Origin: Paenibacillus zeisoli | GTDB lineage: Bacteria; Bacillota; Bacilli; Paenibacillales; Paenibacillaceae | DNA: 52,920 nt | NCBI RefSeq assembly: GCF_003994465.1 | Contig: NZ_RZNX01000001.1 | Coordinates: forward strand, 1,264,182-1,317,101 | Reading direction: 5' to 3' | The notes under the pieces: generated by a model | What the model saw: the letters and a program-made list of their open reading frames with translations, nothing else | Database searches by the model: none | Told to the model about the DNA's origin: nothing | Part shown: positions 1-8,489 of the stretch, in pieces | How positions within the stretch are numbered: the stretch's first letter is position 1 | Layout: the number at the start of each line of letters is the position of its first letter | Made by a program: the position numbers and the translations under genes

Positions 1-9
1 GCTAATTTG

Positions 10-1362
10 TTATTCAAGTATTTTGGAGGCAATATACGCAAGATCCGTAATATCAATCTTGTTATCGCTGTTCATATCCGCAATCTTCACGGTTGCCCAG
101 TCTGCGCCAGTAGAATCTTTGCCATAGTGGTAAGCTACAATTGCAAGGTCGCCTACATTGATGCTTCCATCCTTGTTCAAGTCGGCGGACACTTCCTTAA
201 TGACCGCTGCCTTGAAGGTATCTACGGCATTGTCCAATGCTGCTGTCGCACTGTCCACCTCAGACTGCGTCGCGCTACCTTTACCTTGGACCACTTTGGC
301 TGCGGCAATCGCAGCGCTCAGGGCATCCTTGGCTTTCTGCGGATACTGGCCTGGCAATGTGCCTACCACTGCTGCATCATACAGGCTTTGTGCTTTCGTG
401 ATCGCGGCGTTTAGTGCGGTCTTGTCTACAACCGGCTGCTCCTCACCGCTGACCGAAATGCTCTTGCTATCAACCGCCGCCTGAATGACGGTTCCCTCCG
501 GAGCCACACCCATCTTGGCCTCGGTAAGCGCAATCGTTCCGGTTGTATTCCGTACATCCGCCTTTACCTTGAAGGTTAGCTTCAATACCGATGTACTGGC
601 TCCCGATACTCCTCCGATATTCGCCGTGATCAGTCTTACCTTCCCGGCCGCTTCTTTGTCCTCCTTAATGATCTGGATATTGCTGTCCGAACCTGCCGCG
701 CTCACATAGTCAAATACGTTAGAATCATAAGACAAGGTCAGATCCTGGGCGTACACACTTTGTTCCAGGTTGTTCAAGCTGACATCCACCGTGAAGCTGG
801 TTCCAGGCTTCACCCTGCTGTCCGCTGACAGCACCGCTGCGGGTCCTTTTGGTTCAGCGGACGGCCATACTGGATCGGTCGTGGAACTACTTGTGGTTAA
901 GTAGATCCGGTCTATGATAAGTCCGGATTCTCTTCCCCAGAAGTTCAGCTCGTGCTCGCCCGCCGTAAAATTCAATGGCGAACCCCCAGGCACAGCCGGA
1001 CCACCATTACTAAGGTTCACCCATTTGAACTGACCGCCGCTAACGCCCTCGATTCCGTTGGATGTGAATTGATATTGGTTATCCAAGCCCACGTGAACCG
1101 AGTCCGTTTGGAAGCTATGGCTCTTGGCCAGAACCCAAACATAGTAAGCTCCTGCCGTTTTAAAGTTAATTTTGTAATTCAGACTGGAGCCGGCGGCAAG
1201 GCTCGCTGCATCCGTACCCGGTGTAACGGCAGTACCGTCATCCGGCAGGAACTGCATCGCTTTCGTCTTCTCTCCGTCAACAAGTGACCATAAATGGCCG
1301 TTCGCAGTTCCACGTACGTAGGCGCTGCTTGTGTTCTCTGCTGCGGTCTCCGCTTCAATGGC
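10..1362 (-). repeat. Direct repeat copy 1: CBM-like/cohesin/FIVAR/dockerin cassette
   Basis: This stretch encodes the C-terminal third of the first GH43 enzyme. It is closely similar at DNA and protein level to the stretch at 4887-6250. Similarity begins at the dockerin stop end and breaks sharply at the codons for the IEAETAAEN start of the CBM-like module, beyond which the two genes are unrelated. The copies lie in the same orientation about 4.9 kb apart, so they form a substrate for homologous recombination and a ready-made fusion tail. Confidence 0.85.
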
Positions 1363-3513
1363 TACAGAGACAGGGGTATTAACTTTTACAGTGATTTGCG
1401 TAGTTACCGCGTCACCAGAGCCTCCCTTATAACTTACCGTTACATTGGTTGTTCCACTGGCTTTAGCAGTTATCGTCCCGTTCAATACCTCAGCAACATT
1501 AGGATTCGAATTGCTGTAGGTAGCTGTTTTGGTTACATCTTCGGTATGTCCGTCAAGAAACTCCGCTGTAACCTTAAATGCTGCCGTTTTCCCCGCATCC
1601 AGGGCAACGGAAGGTGTGTCTACGGTGAGCTGCTTCACCGTTAGTTCACTGTTCAAGTCTTTTACCAGAATATTCAGAGAATCTGTCTTTCCCCCATAGC
1701 TAATGTCAATGCTTGTAGTCCCGAAGCCCACTCCGGTGACAACCCCGTTATCTACAGTGACAATCCCGCTTTGTGCCGGTGTTGCTATGGCTTGATCCGT
1801 AACATCCTTGCTTGTTCCATCAGCATAAATAGCGGTAACCTTGATGTTGGCTGTGTTACTTCCACTCACCATATCAATCTTTTGTTTATCGATAGAAGCG
1901 TTAATTGCAGCGAGCTCTTGAGCCTCACCCTTGGGCTCGAACTGCCAATAATCCACCTTGAAGAGATTACCTGATGATTCTCCTCTGTATACCAAATATA
2001 GATCATGGACACCAGCAGCACCGGAAATGTTTGTAGTCTTGATCTTCCAAATGTCGTCTCCACCAGTATTGGAGATGGGAAGCGTCCCTATTAAGGCTCC
2101 GTCAGCGCTGTCCAGATGAAGCTCTATCTTTCCGCCGCTTGAACCGCTTGCCACATTAGCTTTAAACGTTCCGGCGCCTTTATCGCCAAAGTCAACCTTG
2201 GATACGGCTGTCCAGTCCCCGTCATTGATGCTGCCGACATTCAGATTAATGCTGCTGACCAAAGCTCCCGGCTCAGTAGTAGTTTCTGTGCTGATCCCTC
2301 CGTTCCAGCCTATGGTTTCAGCCTCAATCCTTGTATAAGGGTTGAAATTCTTCAATTGTGGAATGCCCTCGTAATCGCCGGTAATGTTCTGAATGACTCC
2401 TTTGGCATCAAAGCTTACTTTGTTGATGTGGGCGTTACGATATCCATGCGGCTGACCTTTCAATTGTGGGACAGCCCCACTCTCCGCCATTGCTTTTGCC
2501 AAGGTCTGGGCGTGGTAGGTAATGTACCATTCCCCATTGAACTCGAACATGGCATGGTGGTTGTTGCCTCCTACACCGAAGAAAGCAGCAGGGTTGGGCA
2601 GGATGGTCTTGACATAGGTGAAGGGACCCATCGGATTGTCGCTTACCATGTAAGCAATCGTTCCAGTAGGTATGTCGGCCGGATGATTGCCGGAGAAGTT
2701 GGTACAGTAGGAGTAATAGTATTTCCCGTTATATTTGTTGATCCCTGAGTCTTCGAATAGGAATGGTGGATTGATAGGCTTAGCCTTTCCGCCGCTAGCG
2801 TCAAGATCGAGACTAATCATATCCGCCCCAAGCTTCGCGACACGCGCTGTACCTGGATCAGCGTCCTTCCCTGCCGGAACACCGCCGCCAAAATATAAGT
2901 AGCCGCTTCCGTCATCGTCAACCAGAACAGCAGGGTCAAAGAGCCACGTAACATCGGCTACCCCTGGAGTATTTCTGCTAACGAGAGCTTTTCCAATCGG
3001 ATCTGTGAACGGTCCGAATGGGCTATCCGCCGTAAGCACGCCAATGCCGCTTGCACTATCTGCAAAATAAAGGAAGAATTTCTCCTTGCCATTTATAGTT
3101 TTATGTGCGGCTGCCGGCGCCCAGGAATTGTTTGCCCATTTCGCTGCGCCATTTGGACCGGCTACAGGTATTTCTCCGTGGTCTGTCCAGTTCACCATAT
3201 CATCGGACGAAACAACCGTAATTTTGTTGATCTTACTATATCCGTTATCCTTAATTGACCCGTCAGCATTGTACTCAAATATATCATTTGTCATGTACAC
3301 ATAAACTCGGCCATTATAGACCATTGCATAGGGATCGGCACCAAACTTCTGTGTAAACAGCGGGTTCCCTTTGCCAGGCGTTTTAGCCAGTGCTGGAGTG
3401 AGCTCAGCTGTTGCAGCCTCTACCTTATTTGTAAGCGGGCCAGGTGTGAATGCACAAGCAAGAACTAAAGCCATCGTCATCGAAATCATCAAAAGCCTTT
3501 TCCACTTCTTCAC
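10..3513 (-). CDS. Secreted GH43 arabinoxylan arabinofuranohydrolase-like enzyme with CBM6, cohesin-like, FIVAR and dockerin modules
   Basis: It probably removes arabinofuranosyl side chains from arabinoxylan outside the cell. After a signal peptide, residues about 40-390 form a GH43 five-bladed propeller. The base Asp lies in GADPYA and the acid Glu in FLFEDSG, resembling Bacillus XynD-type enzymes. A CBM6 follows (about 390-530), then two bacterial Ig-like (Big) domains (530-720), a CBM6/35-like module starting with IEAETAAEN (725-880), a cohesin-like module (890-1025), a FIVAR helical module (1030-1105) and a type I dockerin. The dockerin has two calcium loops, DLNKDGSINVGDL and DMNSDNKIDITDL. 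I chose the GTG at 3513 because AAAGGTGGAGG lies 8 bases upstream; a GTG five codons earlier lies inside that site. It follows the cohesin-SLH gene and is probably co-transcribed with it. Substrate is inferred from family resemblance. Confidence 0.88.
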   Translation of the reverse strand: MKKWKRLLMISMTMALVLACAFTPGPLTNKVEAATAELTPALAKTPGKGNPLFTQKFGADPYAMVYNGRVYVYMTNDIFEYNADGSIKDNGYSKINKITVVSSDDMVNWTDHGEIPVAGPNGAAKWANNSWAPAAAHKTINGKEKFFLYFADSASGIGVLTADSPFGPFTDPIGKALVSRNTPGVADVTWLFDPAVLVDDDGSGYLYFGGGVPAGKDADPGTARVAKLGADMISLDLDASGGKAKPINPPFLFEDSGINKYNGKYYYSYCTNFSGNHPADIPTGTIAYMVSDNPMGPFTYVKTILPNPAAFFGVGGNNHHAMFEFNGEWYITYHAQTLAKAMAESGAVPQLKGQPHGYRNAHINKVSFDAKGVIQNITGDYEGIPQLKNFNPYTRIEAETIGWNGGISTETTTEPGALVSSINLNVGSINDGDWTAVSKVDFGDKGAGTFKANVASGSSGGKIELHLDSADGALIGTLPISNTGGDDIWKIKTTNISGAAGVHDLYLVYRGESSGNLFKVDYWQFEPKGEAQELAAINASIDKQKIDMVSGSNTANIKVTAIYADGTSKDVTDQAIATPAQSGIVTVDNGVVTGVGFGTTSIDISYGGKTDSLNILVKDLNSELTVKQLTVDTPSVALDAGKTAAFKVTAEFLDGHTEDVTKTATYSNSNPNVAEVLNGTITAKASGTTNVTVSYKGGSGDAVTTQITVKVNTPVSVAIEAETAAENTSSAYVRGTANGHLWSLVDGEKTKAMQFLPDDGTAVTPGTDAASLAAGSSLNYKINFKTAGAYYVWVLAKSHSFQTDSVHVGLDNQYQFTSNGIEGVSGGQFKWVNLSNGGPAVPGGSPLNFTAGEHELNFWGRESGLIIDRIYLTTSSSTTDPVWPSAEPKGPAAVLSADSRVKPGTSFTVDVSLNNLEQSVYAQDLTLSYDSNVFDYVSAAGSDSNIQIIKEDKEAAGKVRLITANIGGVSGASTSVLKLTFKVKADVRNTTGTIALTEAKMGVAPEGTVIQAAVDSKSISVSGEEQPVVDKTALNAAITKAQSLYDAAVVGTLPGQYPQKAKDALSAAIAAAKVVQGKGSATQSEVDSATAALDNAVDTFKAAVIKEVSADLNKDGSINVGDLAIVAYHYGKDSTGADWATVKIADMNSDNKIDITDLAYIASKILE

Positions 3514-3619
3514 GGAAACAACCTCCACCTTTCAAGAATGATTGATAGTTGAACTTGACTCGTCTTGAGAGAGATCACCACCCTTCACTACTCATCTAGC
3601 AAAGACACCACTCATGGCT

Positions 3620-4618
3620 CTACTTGTATAAAATTCTGTGTATAATAACAGCCGCTTGAGCTCTTACCGCGGTATCATTAGGATTGATCTTACCGTTGTC
3701 TCCAAGAATGATCTCCTTCTTGATCAGCTGAGCCAAAGGGTTCACTGCATAGGGTGCTACTTCACTGGCATCACTGAAGCGGCTAAGGTCTGAATCTGAC
3801 TCATCCAGCATTTTTCCGGCGATTTTCATGGCCCTCGCGGCGACCACCATCATATCCTGTCTAGATATGCTTTTCTTAGGCTCGAACTGGTTATTGCCTT
3901 TGCCTTGGGCGATGCCTAGCTTTTTAGCTATACCTACCTCTTTGTAATAGTAGTCAGACGGCCCCACATCATTGAAATTGCCGTCTGCATCTGCATTAAG
4001 TTTTAATGCCCTGACCAGCAAGCTAACAAAATCAGCTCTGCTGACATTAGCTCCAGGGCTAAAGCTAGTATCTGACGTACCTTTAATAATTCCTACAGAA
4101 GCAAGAGCTTCTATTTCCGTTTTGGCCCAATCATAGCCTGCCAGATCGTTGAAGGCTGTTCCATAGTTATAGACAGTTTCCGAGAGTCTCGCATCTAACG
4201 CCTTCACGGATACCAGCTTAATATTGGCGTTTCCCTGGCTCTTTACCTTGAAGGTAATCGTACTCAGAGCCGTGTCTCCAGTCTCTCCTTTCACACTTCC
4301 TATCTTGGTAAATGCTACTGTCATCTTTCCCTCAGTCGCCTTTGAAGGTATAAAATATCCCTTCAATTTGGATTCAGCCTTATCCAGTTCAACAAAGTTC
4401 GGGTCAAATGTAATTAGTGCTTCGTATGCATAGAGATCCTTCATGTTACTTCCATTTAATGTAACTTCCAAACTCTGACTGAGGGAAGCGCTTTCTTTAT
4501 TCTCAATCAGTGTGAAGACCGTTACTTCTTCCGCATAACCTGCACCGGGCATCCAGGCAGTCAGGAATAGCGCAATCAGACACATTGCAATCGTCATTTT
4601 CCCTTTTCTCATGTTCAT
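3620..4618 (-). CDS. Cohesin-SLH cell-surface anchoring protein
   Basis: This is a probable surface scaffold that ties dockerin-bearing enzymes to the cell wall. A signal peptide (about residues 1-29, ending GAGYAEE) is followed by one cohesin-type beta-sandwich (about 30-165, with VTLNGSNMKDLYAYEALITF and STITFKVKSQG). Three SLH repeats fill the rest (about 165-215, 220-275 and 280-332), each with FND/FSD and G-I-x-x-G patterns. SLH domains normally bind pyruvylated secondary wall polymer. At 332 residues it is a minimal one-cohesin anchor compared with multi-cohesin clostridial scaffoldins. AAGGAG precedes two in-frame ATGs and the second, six bases in, is also possible. It sits between two dockerin-bearing GH43 genes, which supports a joint role. 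That this cohesin binds those dockerins is inferred. Confidence 0.85.
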   Translation of the reverse strand: MNMRKGKMTIAMCLIALFLTAWMPGAGYAEEVTVFTLIENKESASLSQSLEVTLNGSNMKDLYAYEALITFDPNFVELDKAESKLKGYFIPSKATEGKMTVAFTKIGSVKGETGDTALSTITFKVKSQGNANIKLVSVKALDARLSETVYNYGTAFNDLAGYDWAKTEIEALASVGIIKGTSDTSFSPGANVSRADFVSLLVRALKLNADADGNFNDVGPSDYYYKEVGIAKKLGIAQGKGNNQFEPKKSISRQDMMVVAARAMKIAGKMLDESDSDLSRFSDASEVAPYAVNPLAQLIKKEIILGDNGKINPNDTAVRAQAAVIIHRILYK

Positions 4619-4702
4619 TCTTCTCCTTATGGGCTAGGTTAGCTGCTCTATCAAATTCCTTACTCTAGGTTGCCTGAATACCCTTACTGATTTGCTGCCT
4701 TT

Positions 4703-4751
4703 ATTATAGAAGCGGTATTTGAAAATCACGATGTAATTTCTTATTTGAAAA
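4703..4751 (-). promoter_or_regulatory. Promoter with activator-like motif for the cohesin-SLH gene
   Basis: On the minus strand a TATAAT box (4703-4708) is preceded, 17 bases upstream, by a poor -35 (TCGTGA). Overlapping that -35 is a 24-base element (4728-4751) whose plus-strand form begins ACGATGTAAT and ends TGAAAA. The same element with four mismatches lies at the same distance from a -10 box upstream of the next GH43 gene. A weak -35 covered by a conserved element suggests activation, plausibly by the AraC-type response regulator encoded nearby. Confidence 0.6.
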
Positions 4752-4784
4752 CTTCGATTTCTTAGGCAAGTATAAGCCCAGATT

Positions 4785-4830
4785 ATTCTAGTAAGCCCTA
4801 TACCCTGGTTGGGATAGGGCTTGCTAGAAT
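4785..4830 (-). terminator. Hairpin terminator after the second GH43 gene
   Basis: A long inverted repeat pairs ATTCTAGTAAGCCCTAT-ACCC with GGGATAGGGCTTGCTAGAAT around a five-base loop, about 20 pairs with one bulged base and one wobble. It lies about 57 bases past the stop of the minus-strand GH43 gene. The following minus-strand bases are only modestly T-rich, so efficiency is uncertain. Confidence 0.65.
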
Positions 4831-4886
4831 TCAGCTAGTCACTCAATTCAAGCAGCACGCATATTCACAACGAACAGACAGCTCGC

Positions 4887-6250
4887 TTATTCAAGTATCT
4901 TGGAGGCAATGTACGCAAGATCCGTAATATCAATCTTGTTGTCGCTGTTCATATCCGCGATTTTCACGGCTGCCCAGTCTGTACCGGTGGAATCCTTGCC
5001 ATAGTGGTAAGCTACAATCGCAAGATCGCCAACATTGATGCTTCCATCCTTATTCAGATCTGCAGACACTTCCTTAATCACCGCTGCCTTGAAGGTATCT
5101 GTCGCACTGCCCAGGGCTGCTGTGGCACTGTCCACCTCGGACTGCGTCGCGCTACCTTTACCTTGGACGGCTTTGGCTGCACTTATGGCAGCACCCAAGG
5201 CATCCTTAGCTTGCTGCGGATATTGACCTGGTAGTGTGCCCACGACAGCAGCATCATACAGGCTCTGTGCATGCGTAATCGCCGCTGTCAGCGCTGTCTT
5301 GTCTACAACCGGCTGCTCCTGATCGCCTACCGATATGCTCTTGCTGTCAACCGCCGCCTGAATGACGGTTCCCTCAGGAGCGACACCCAGCTTCGCCCCG
5401 GTGACTGCAATCGTTCCGGTCGTATTCCTTACACCCGCCTTGACCTTGAAGGTCAACTTCAATACCGGCGTGCTGGCTCCCGATACCCCTCCTATGTTCG
5501 CGGTGAACAGCCTCACTTTCCCGGCCGCTTCTTTGTCCTCCTTTACGATCTGGATCTTGCTGTCCGTGCCTGCCGCGCTTACGTAGTCAAAAACGTTCGC
5601 ATCATAAGACAAAGTCACGTCCTGCGCATACACACTCTGTTCCAGGTTGTTCAAGCTGACATTCACTGTGAAGCTGCTTCCAGGCTTCACATTGCTATCA
5701 GCAGAGAGTACTGCTGCGGGTCCTTTAGGCTCAGGTTCAGCGGATGGCCAGACTGGATCCGCCGTTGAGCCGCTGGTGGTTAGATAGATTCGGTCTATGA
5801 TAAGTCCCGATTCTCTTCCCCAGAAATTCAGTTCATGCTCGCCCGCCGTCATGTTGAGCGGCGCGCCCCCAGGCACGGCCGGACCGCCGTTGCTGAGGTT
5901 GACCCACCGGAAATTGCCGCCGCTGACTCCCTCAATTCCGTTGGATGTGAATTGATACTGATTATCTAAGCCCGCATGGACGGAGTCCGTTTGGAAGCTA
6001 TGGCTCTTGGCGAGAATCCAAACGTAATATGCTCCTGGAGTCTTAACGTTGATTTTGTAATTCAGACTGGAGCCGGTGGCAAGGCTGGCCGCATCCGTGT
6101 TTGGTGTAACGGCAGTGCCGTCGTCCGGCAGGAACTGCATGGCTTTCGTAGTCTCGCCGTCAACCAGCGACCATACATGTCCGTTCGCGGTTCCACGTAC
6201 GTAGGCATTACTTGAATTCTCTGCCGCGGTCTCTGCCTCAATGGCCACTG
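4887..6250 (-). repeat. Direct repeat copy 2: CBM-like/cohesin/FIVAR/dockerin cassette
   Basis: This is the second copy of the C-terminal cassette, matching 10-1362 in order and orientation. Most substitutions look synonymous or conservative: the dockerins differ at very few residues, and the cohesin-like and CBM-like modules differ at scattered positions. The breakpoint near 6245-6250 coincides with the start of the CBM-like module, as expected for module shuffling. Confidence 0.85.
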
Positions 6251-8141
6251 TGGTAGAGGTAACTAAATTAATCGTATATACAGCCGTTTGTAAACCGTCT
6301 CTGCTTACAGTTACTGTGGCTTTACCCGGCACTGACGTGGCTTGTGTTATAGACACACTTGCGCCAGGATCATTGGGAACCGCTGTAACTTGCGGTGGAG
6401 CCGATCCGGCAGGAACATCCAGGGTATAGGTATACGTATTGGGACTAAACCCGTTAACGGGTTTACCGTTGACCTGAAGGCTCTTCAAATTGGTGTCAAA
6501 ATTAGATCCAGTCAACTTGTCATCCAGCTTGAAGTAATCGAAGTCAACATAACCTCCAGTTGTCTTTGTCGCAAAATTAAATAAGGCAAACCGATACCCC
6601 ATGAAATGTGGCAATGTGTAGGACATTTGAAGGGTATTTCCTATAGCTGCCCAATGTTCACCGTCAAGACTGTAGTAGAAGTAAGCTTTATCTGTCCTAT
6701 TCTTGAAGTCGAGCTCAGTCTTTAGATAGATGATGTTCTGATTAACAGGGATACTTGCCGCTTCCACTGCCGAGCCTGAGCTTCCATTCACCATAACAAC
6801 AGATTTCGTTGTGCCTGACATCTTAACCCCGACAAATCCATAGTTTTTCTGGAATGCGGCAATTCCGGCATAATCCCCGTCCTTCATATGGCTGGTATCT
6901 ATTGCAGTTATTCCCGAGCTTTCCGGTCCGAAGGTCCGCTGTGTCAGCGTATTTCTCGCATCAAGAATGCTGGTGCTCGTTCTTCCGGTAGTGAGTCTTA
7001 AATACCCTGGCCGGTCGGTAAGGGACCAGAATCTATTGTCTGGATTATGGTTCCACTGCCATACCAATCCGAGATTGGAACCGTTGTAGACCGCTTCCCC
7101 GCTGGCAGTCTCACCATGATACGCCCCCGATTTCTCAGCCCGCTGGTCGAAATTATCCGATGAGACCCACGATCTGGAAAGCTCGGCGGCGATCCCTGTA
7201 TCATTGACGTCCCCGAATACAGGCCATCCATCCTGACTCCAGGTCACCGGTATAATGAAGGGAATGCGTCCCACGGACCCATAATCTTGGAACAACATTC
7301 CATACCATTGTCCATCAGAGGCCTGAACGATTCCCCCTTGAGCTACACCGGCACTATTTGAATTGCTTCCCGATCTTAGAGCAACCTTTCCTTCATAAGG
7401 GCCGTCAATCGCATCAGCCCTGTGTACTAATTCCGTACGAATGCTTCCCGCTGGCCACGAGATATTGAAGATATAATACTTGCCATTTATTTTATGGATG
7501 TGTGAGCCCTCAGCTCCGAGACCGCCGGAGCCGCCGGGAGCGCTTGCATTTTGAATGATCGTTTTGTTCATTCCGCCTGCTTTGATGGCTGTGGCATCTG
7601 AAGTTAGTTCAATAACCTTGATGGCTCCGCCGCCGTAAACCAGATATACACGTCCGTCATCATCAAACAGCAGTGACATATCATGATAAACGCCGCCCGC
7701 AAGCTCATACTTTTCCCATGGGCCCTTTTCTATGTCGGTGGTTTGAAAGATATACGTTTTGCCAATATCATTGGAGGCAAACACCACATAATACTTGCCG
7801 TTATGGAATCTAATACTGCTTGCCCAGGAGCCTTGCCCATATATGTTTTGCCCATTTGAAAGGGTTTGTTTGTCGGTCTCCGCGAGTCTGTCATATACAT
7901 AGTTGACGATTTCCCAATTCACGAGATCCTTGGATTTCATAATAGGAACACCAGGGTTCATATGCATGGTTGTACTGGTCATGTAATAGGTATCATTCAC
8001 CCTGATCACATCAACATCGGGTACATCTGCCCATATAATTGGGTTCTTGGCCGTGCTGTCGTCAGCATACGTAGATGAGATCGGCAGGATACTAATTAAT
8101 AAAGTAAACACTAAAGCAATTGAACATAGCTTTTTGTGCAT
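4887..8141 (-). CDS. Secreted GH43 (subfamily 12-like) arabinofuranosidase/xylosidase with cohesin-like, FIVAR and dockerin modules
   Basis: This is an extracellular enzyme for arabinose- or xylose-containing side chains. A signal peptide (1-26, ending STYA) precedes a GH43 domain (about 30-330) that opens NPIIWADVPDVDVIRV, with the base Asp in the first blade. It also has YHDMSLLFDDDGR, and the acid Glu in LGAEGSHIHKI. A GH43-type C-terminal beta-sandwich follows (about 335-545), then a cadherin-like domain (550-630). The last third is a CBM-like module, cohesin-like module, FIVAR and dockerin almost the same as in the first GH43 gene. One odd point is DVPDVDV, where relatives usually read DPDV; the catalytic Asp is kept. 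The start has GGGAGGGG nine bases upstream. It has its own promoter (8346-8394) and terminator (4785-4830). Exact linkage specificity cannot be read from sequence alone. Confidence 0.88.
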   Translation of the reverse strand: MHKKLCSIALVFTLLISILPISSTYADDSTAKNPIIWADVPDVDVIRVNDTYYMTSTTMHMNPGVPIMKSKDLVNWEIVNYVYDRLAETDKQTLSNGQNIYGQGSWASSIRFHNGKYYVVFASNDIGKTYIFQTTDIEKGPWEKYELAGGVYHDMSLLFDDDGRVYLVYGGGAIKVIELTSDATAIKAGGMNKTIIQNASAPGGSGGLGAEGSHIHKINGKYYIFNISWPAGSIRTELVHRADAIDGPYEGKVALRSGSNSNSAGVAQGGIVQASDGQWYGMLFQDYGSVGRIPFIIPVTWSQDGWPVFGDVNDTGIAAELSRSWVSSDNFDQRAEKSGAYHGETASGEAVYNGSNLGLVWQWNHNPDNRFWSLTDRPGYLRLTTGRTSTSILDARNTLTQRTFGPESSGITAIDTSHMKDGDYAGIAAFQKNYGFVGVKMSGTTKSVVMVNGSSGSAVEAASIPVNQNIIYLKTELDFKNRTDKAYFYYSLDGEHWAAIGNTLQMSYTLPHFMGYRFALFNFATKTTGGYVDFDYFKLDDKLTGSNFDTNLKSLQVNGKPVNGFSPNTYTYTLDVPAGSAPPQVTAVPNDPGASVSITQATSVPGKATVTVSRDGLQTAVYTINLVTSTTVAIEAETAAENSSNAYVRGTANGHVWSLVDGETTKAMQFLPDDGTAVTPNTDAASLATGSSLNYKINVKTPGAYYVWILAKSHSFQTDSVHAGLDNQYQFTSNGIEGVSGGNFRWVNLSNGGPAVPGGAPLNMTAGEHELNFWGRESGLIIDRIYLTTSGSTADPVWPSAEPEPKGPAAVLSADSNVKPGSSFTVNVSLNNLEQSVYAQDVTLSYDANVFDYVSAAGTDSKIQIVKEDKEAAGKVRLFTANIGGVSGASTPVLKLTFKVKAGVRNTTGTIAVTGAKLGVAPEGTVIQAAVDSKSISVGDQEQPVVDKTALTAAITHAQSLYDAAVVGTLPGQYPQQAKDALGAAISAAKAVQGKGSATQSEVDSATAALGSATDTFKAAVIKEVSADLNKDGSINVGDLAIVAYHYGKDSTGTDWAAVKIADMNSDNKIDITDLAYIASKILE

Positions 8142-8345
8142 GGATCTTAACCCCTCCCAGATACATTATGAAATTCAGTTGTAATTTTGGAGATACTACG
8201 AGAAGAGCGGAATTTAGAATCAGAATGCAGTCTATAGCTGAAGTGAATTAATCCGGGGAATAACCTTGGCCTGAAAGCTTAGAAAACTATCTTAAAATGT
8301 GCTCGCCACCACCCCTTAACCTGAAAAAGCCCTTTCTTAATGGAC

Positions 8346-8394
8346 ATTTTATCATTCAGCCAATAAAGTAACGATGTAATATCTTCTCTGAAAA
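8346..8394 (-). promoter_or_regulatory. Promoter with the same activator-like motif for the second GH43 gene
   Basis: A TAAAAT -10 box (8346-8351, minus strand) lies below a 24-base element (8371-8394) that matches the element at 4728-4751 at 20 of 24 positions by eye. The spacing from element to -10 is identical (19 bases). The putative -35 is TCGTTA, again poor. A further partial copy, ACGATGTTAT, lies at 8408-8417, which would suit tandem half-sites of an AraC-type regulator. The rest of 8142-8445 holds a roughly 200-base leader in which I see no gene. Confidence 0.55.
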
Positions 8395-8440
8395 ATTACG
8401 TTTTTTTACGATGTTATCTCCGTCACCAGAAGCTGCTGAC

Positions 8441-8483
8441 ATAATTAAAAGGCCTTAATCCTGTGTTCAGGATCAAGGCCTTT
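8441..8483 (-). terminator. Intrinsic terminator of the sensing operon
   Basis: A 16-bp stem (AAAGGCCTTAATCCTG paired with CAGGATCAAGGCCTTT, one mismatch) with a four-base loop is followed on the minus strand by TTTTAATTAT. It sits just past the stop of the sugar-binding lipoprotein gene at 8490. Confidence 0.9.
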
Positions 8484-8489
8484 AAGGCT

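Noticed and set aside
10..6250. Assembly duplication of the GH43 tail
   Set aside because: The copies differ at many scattered bases and residues, so they are true paralogous segments.
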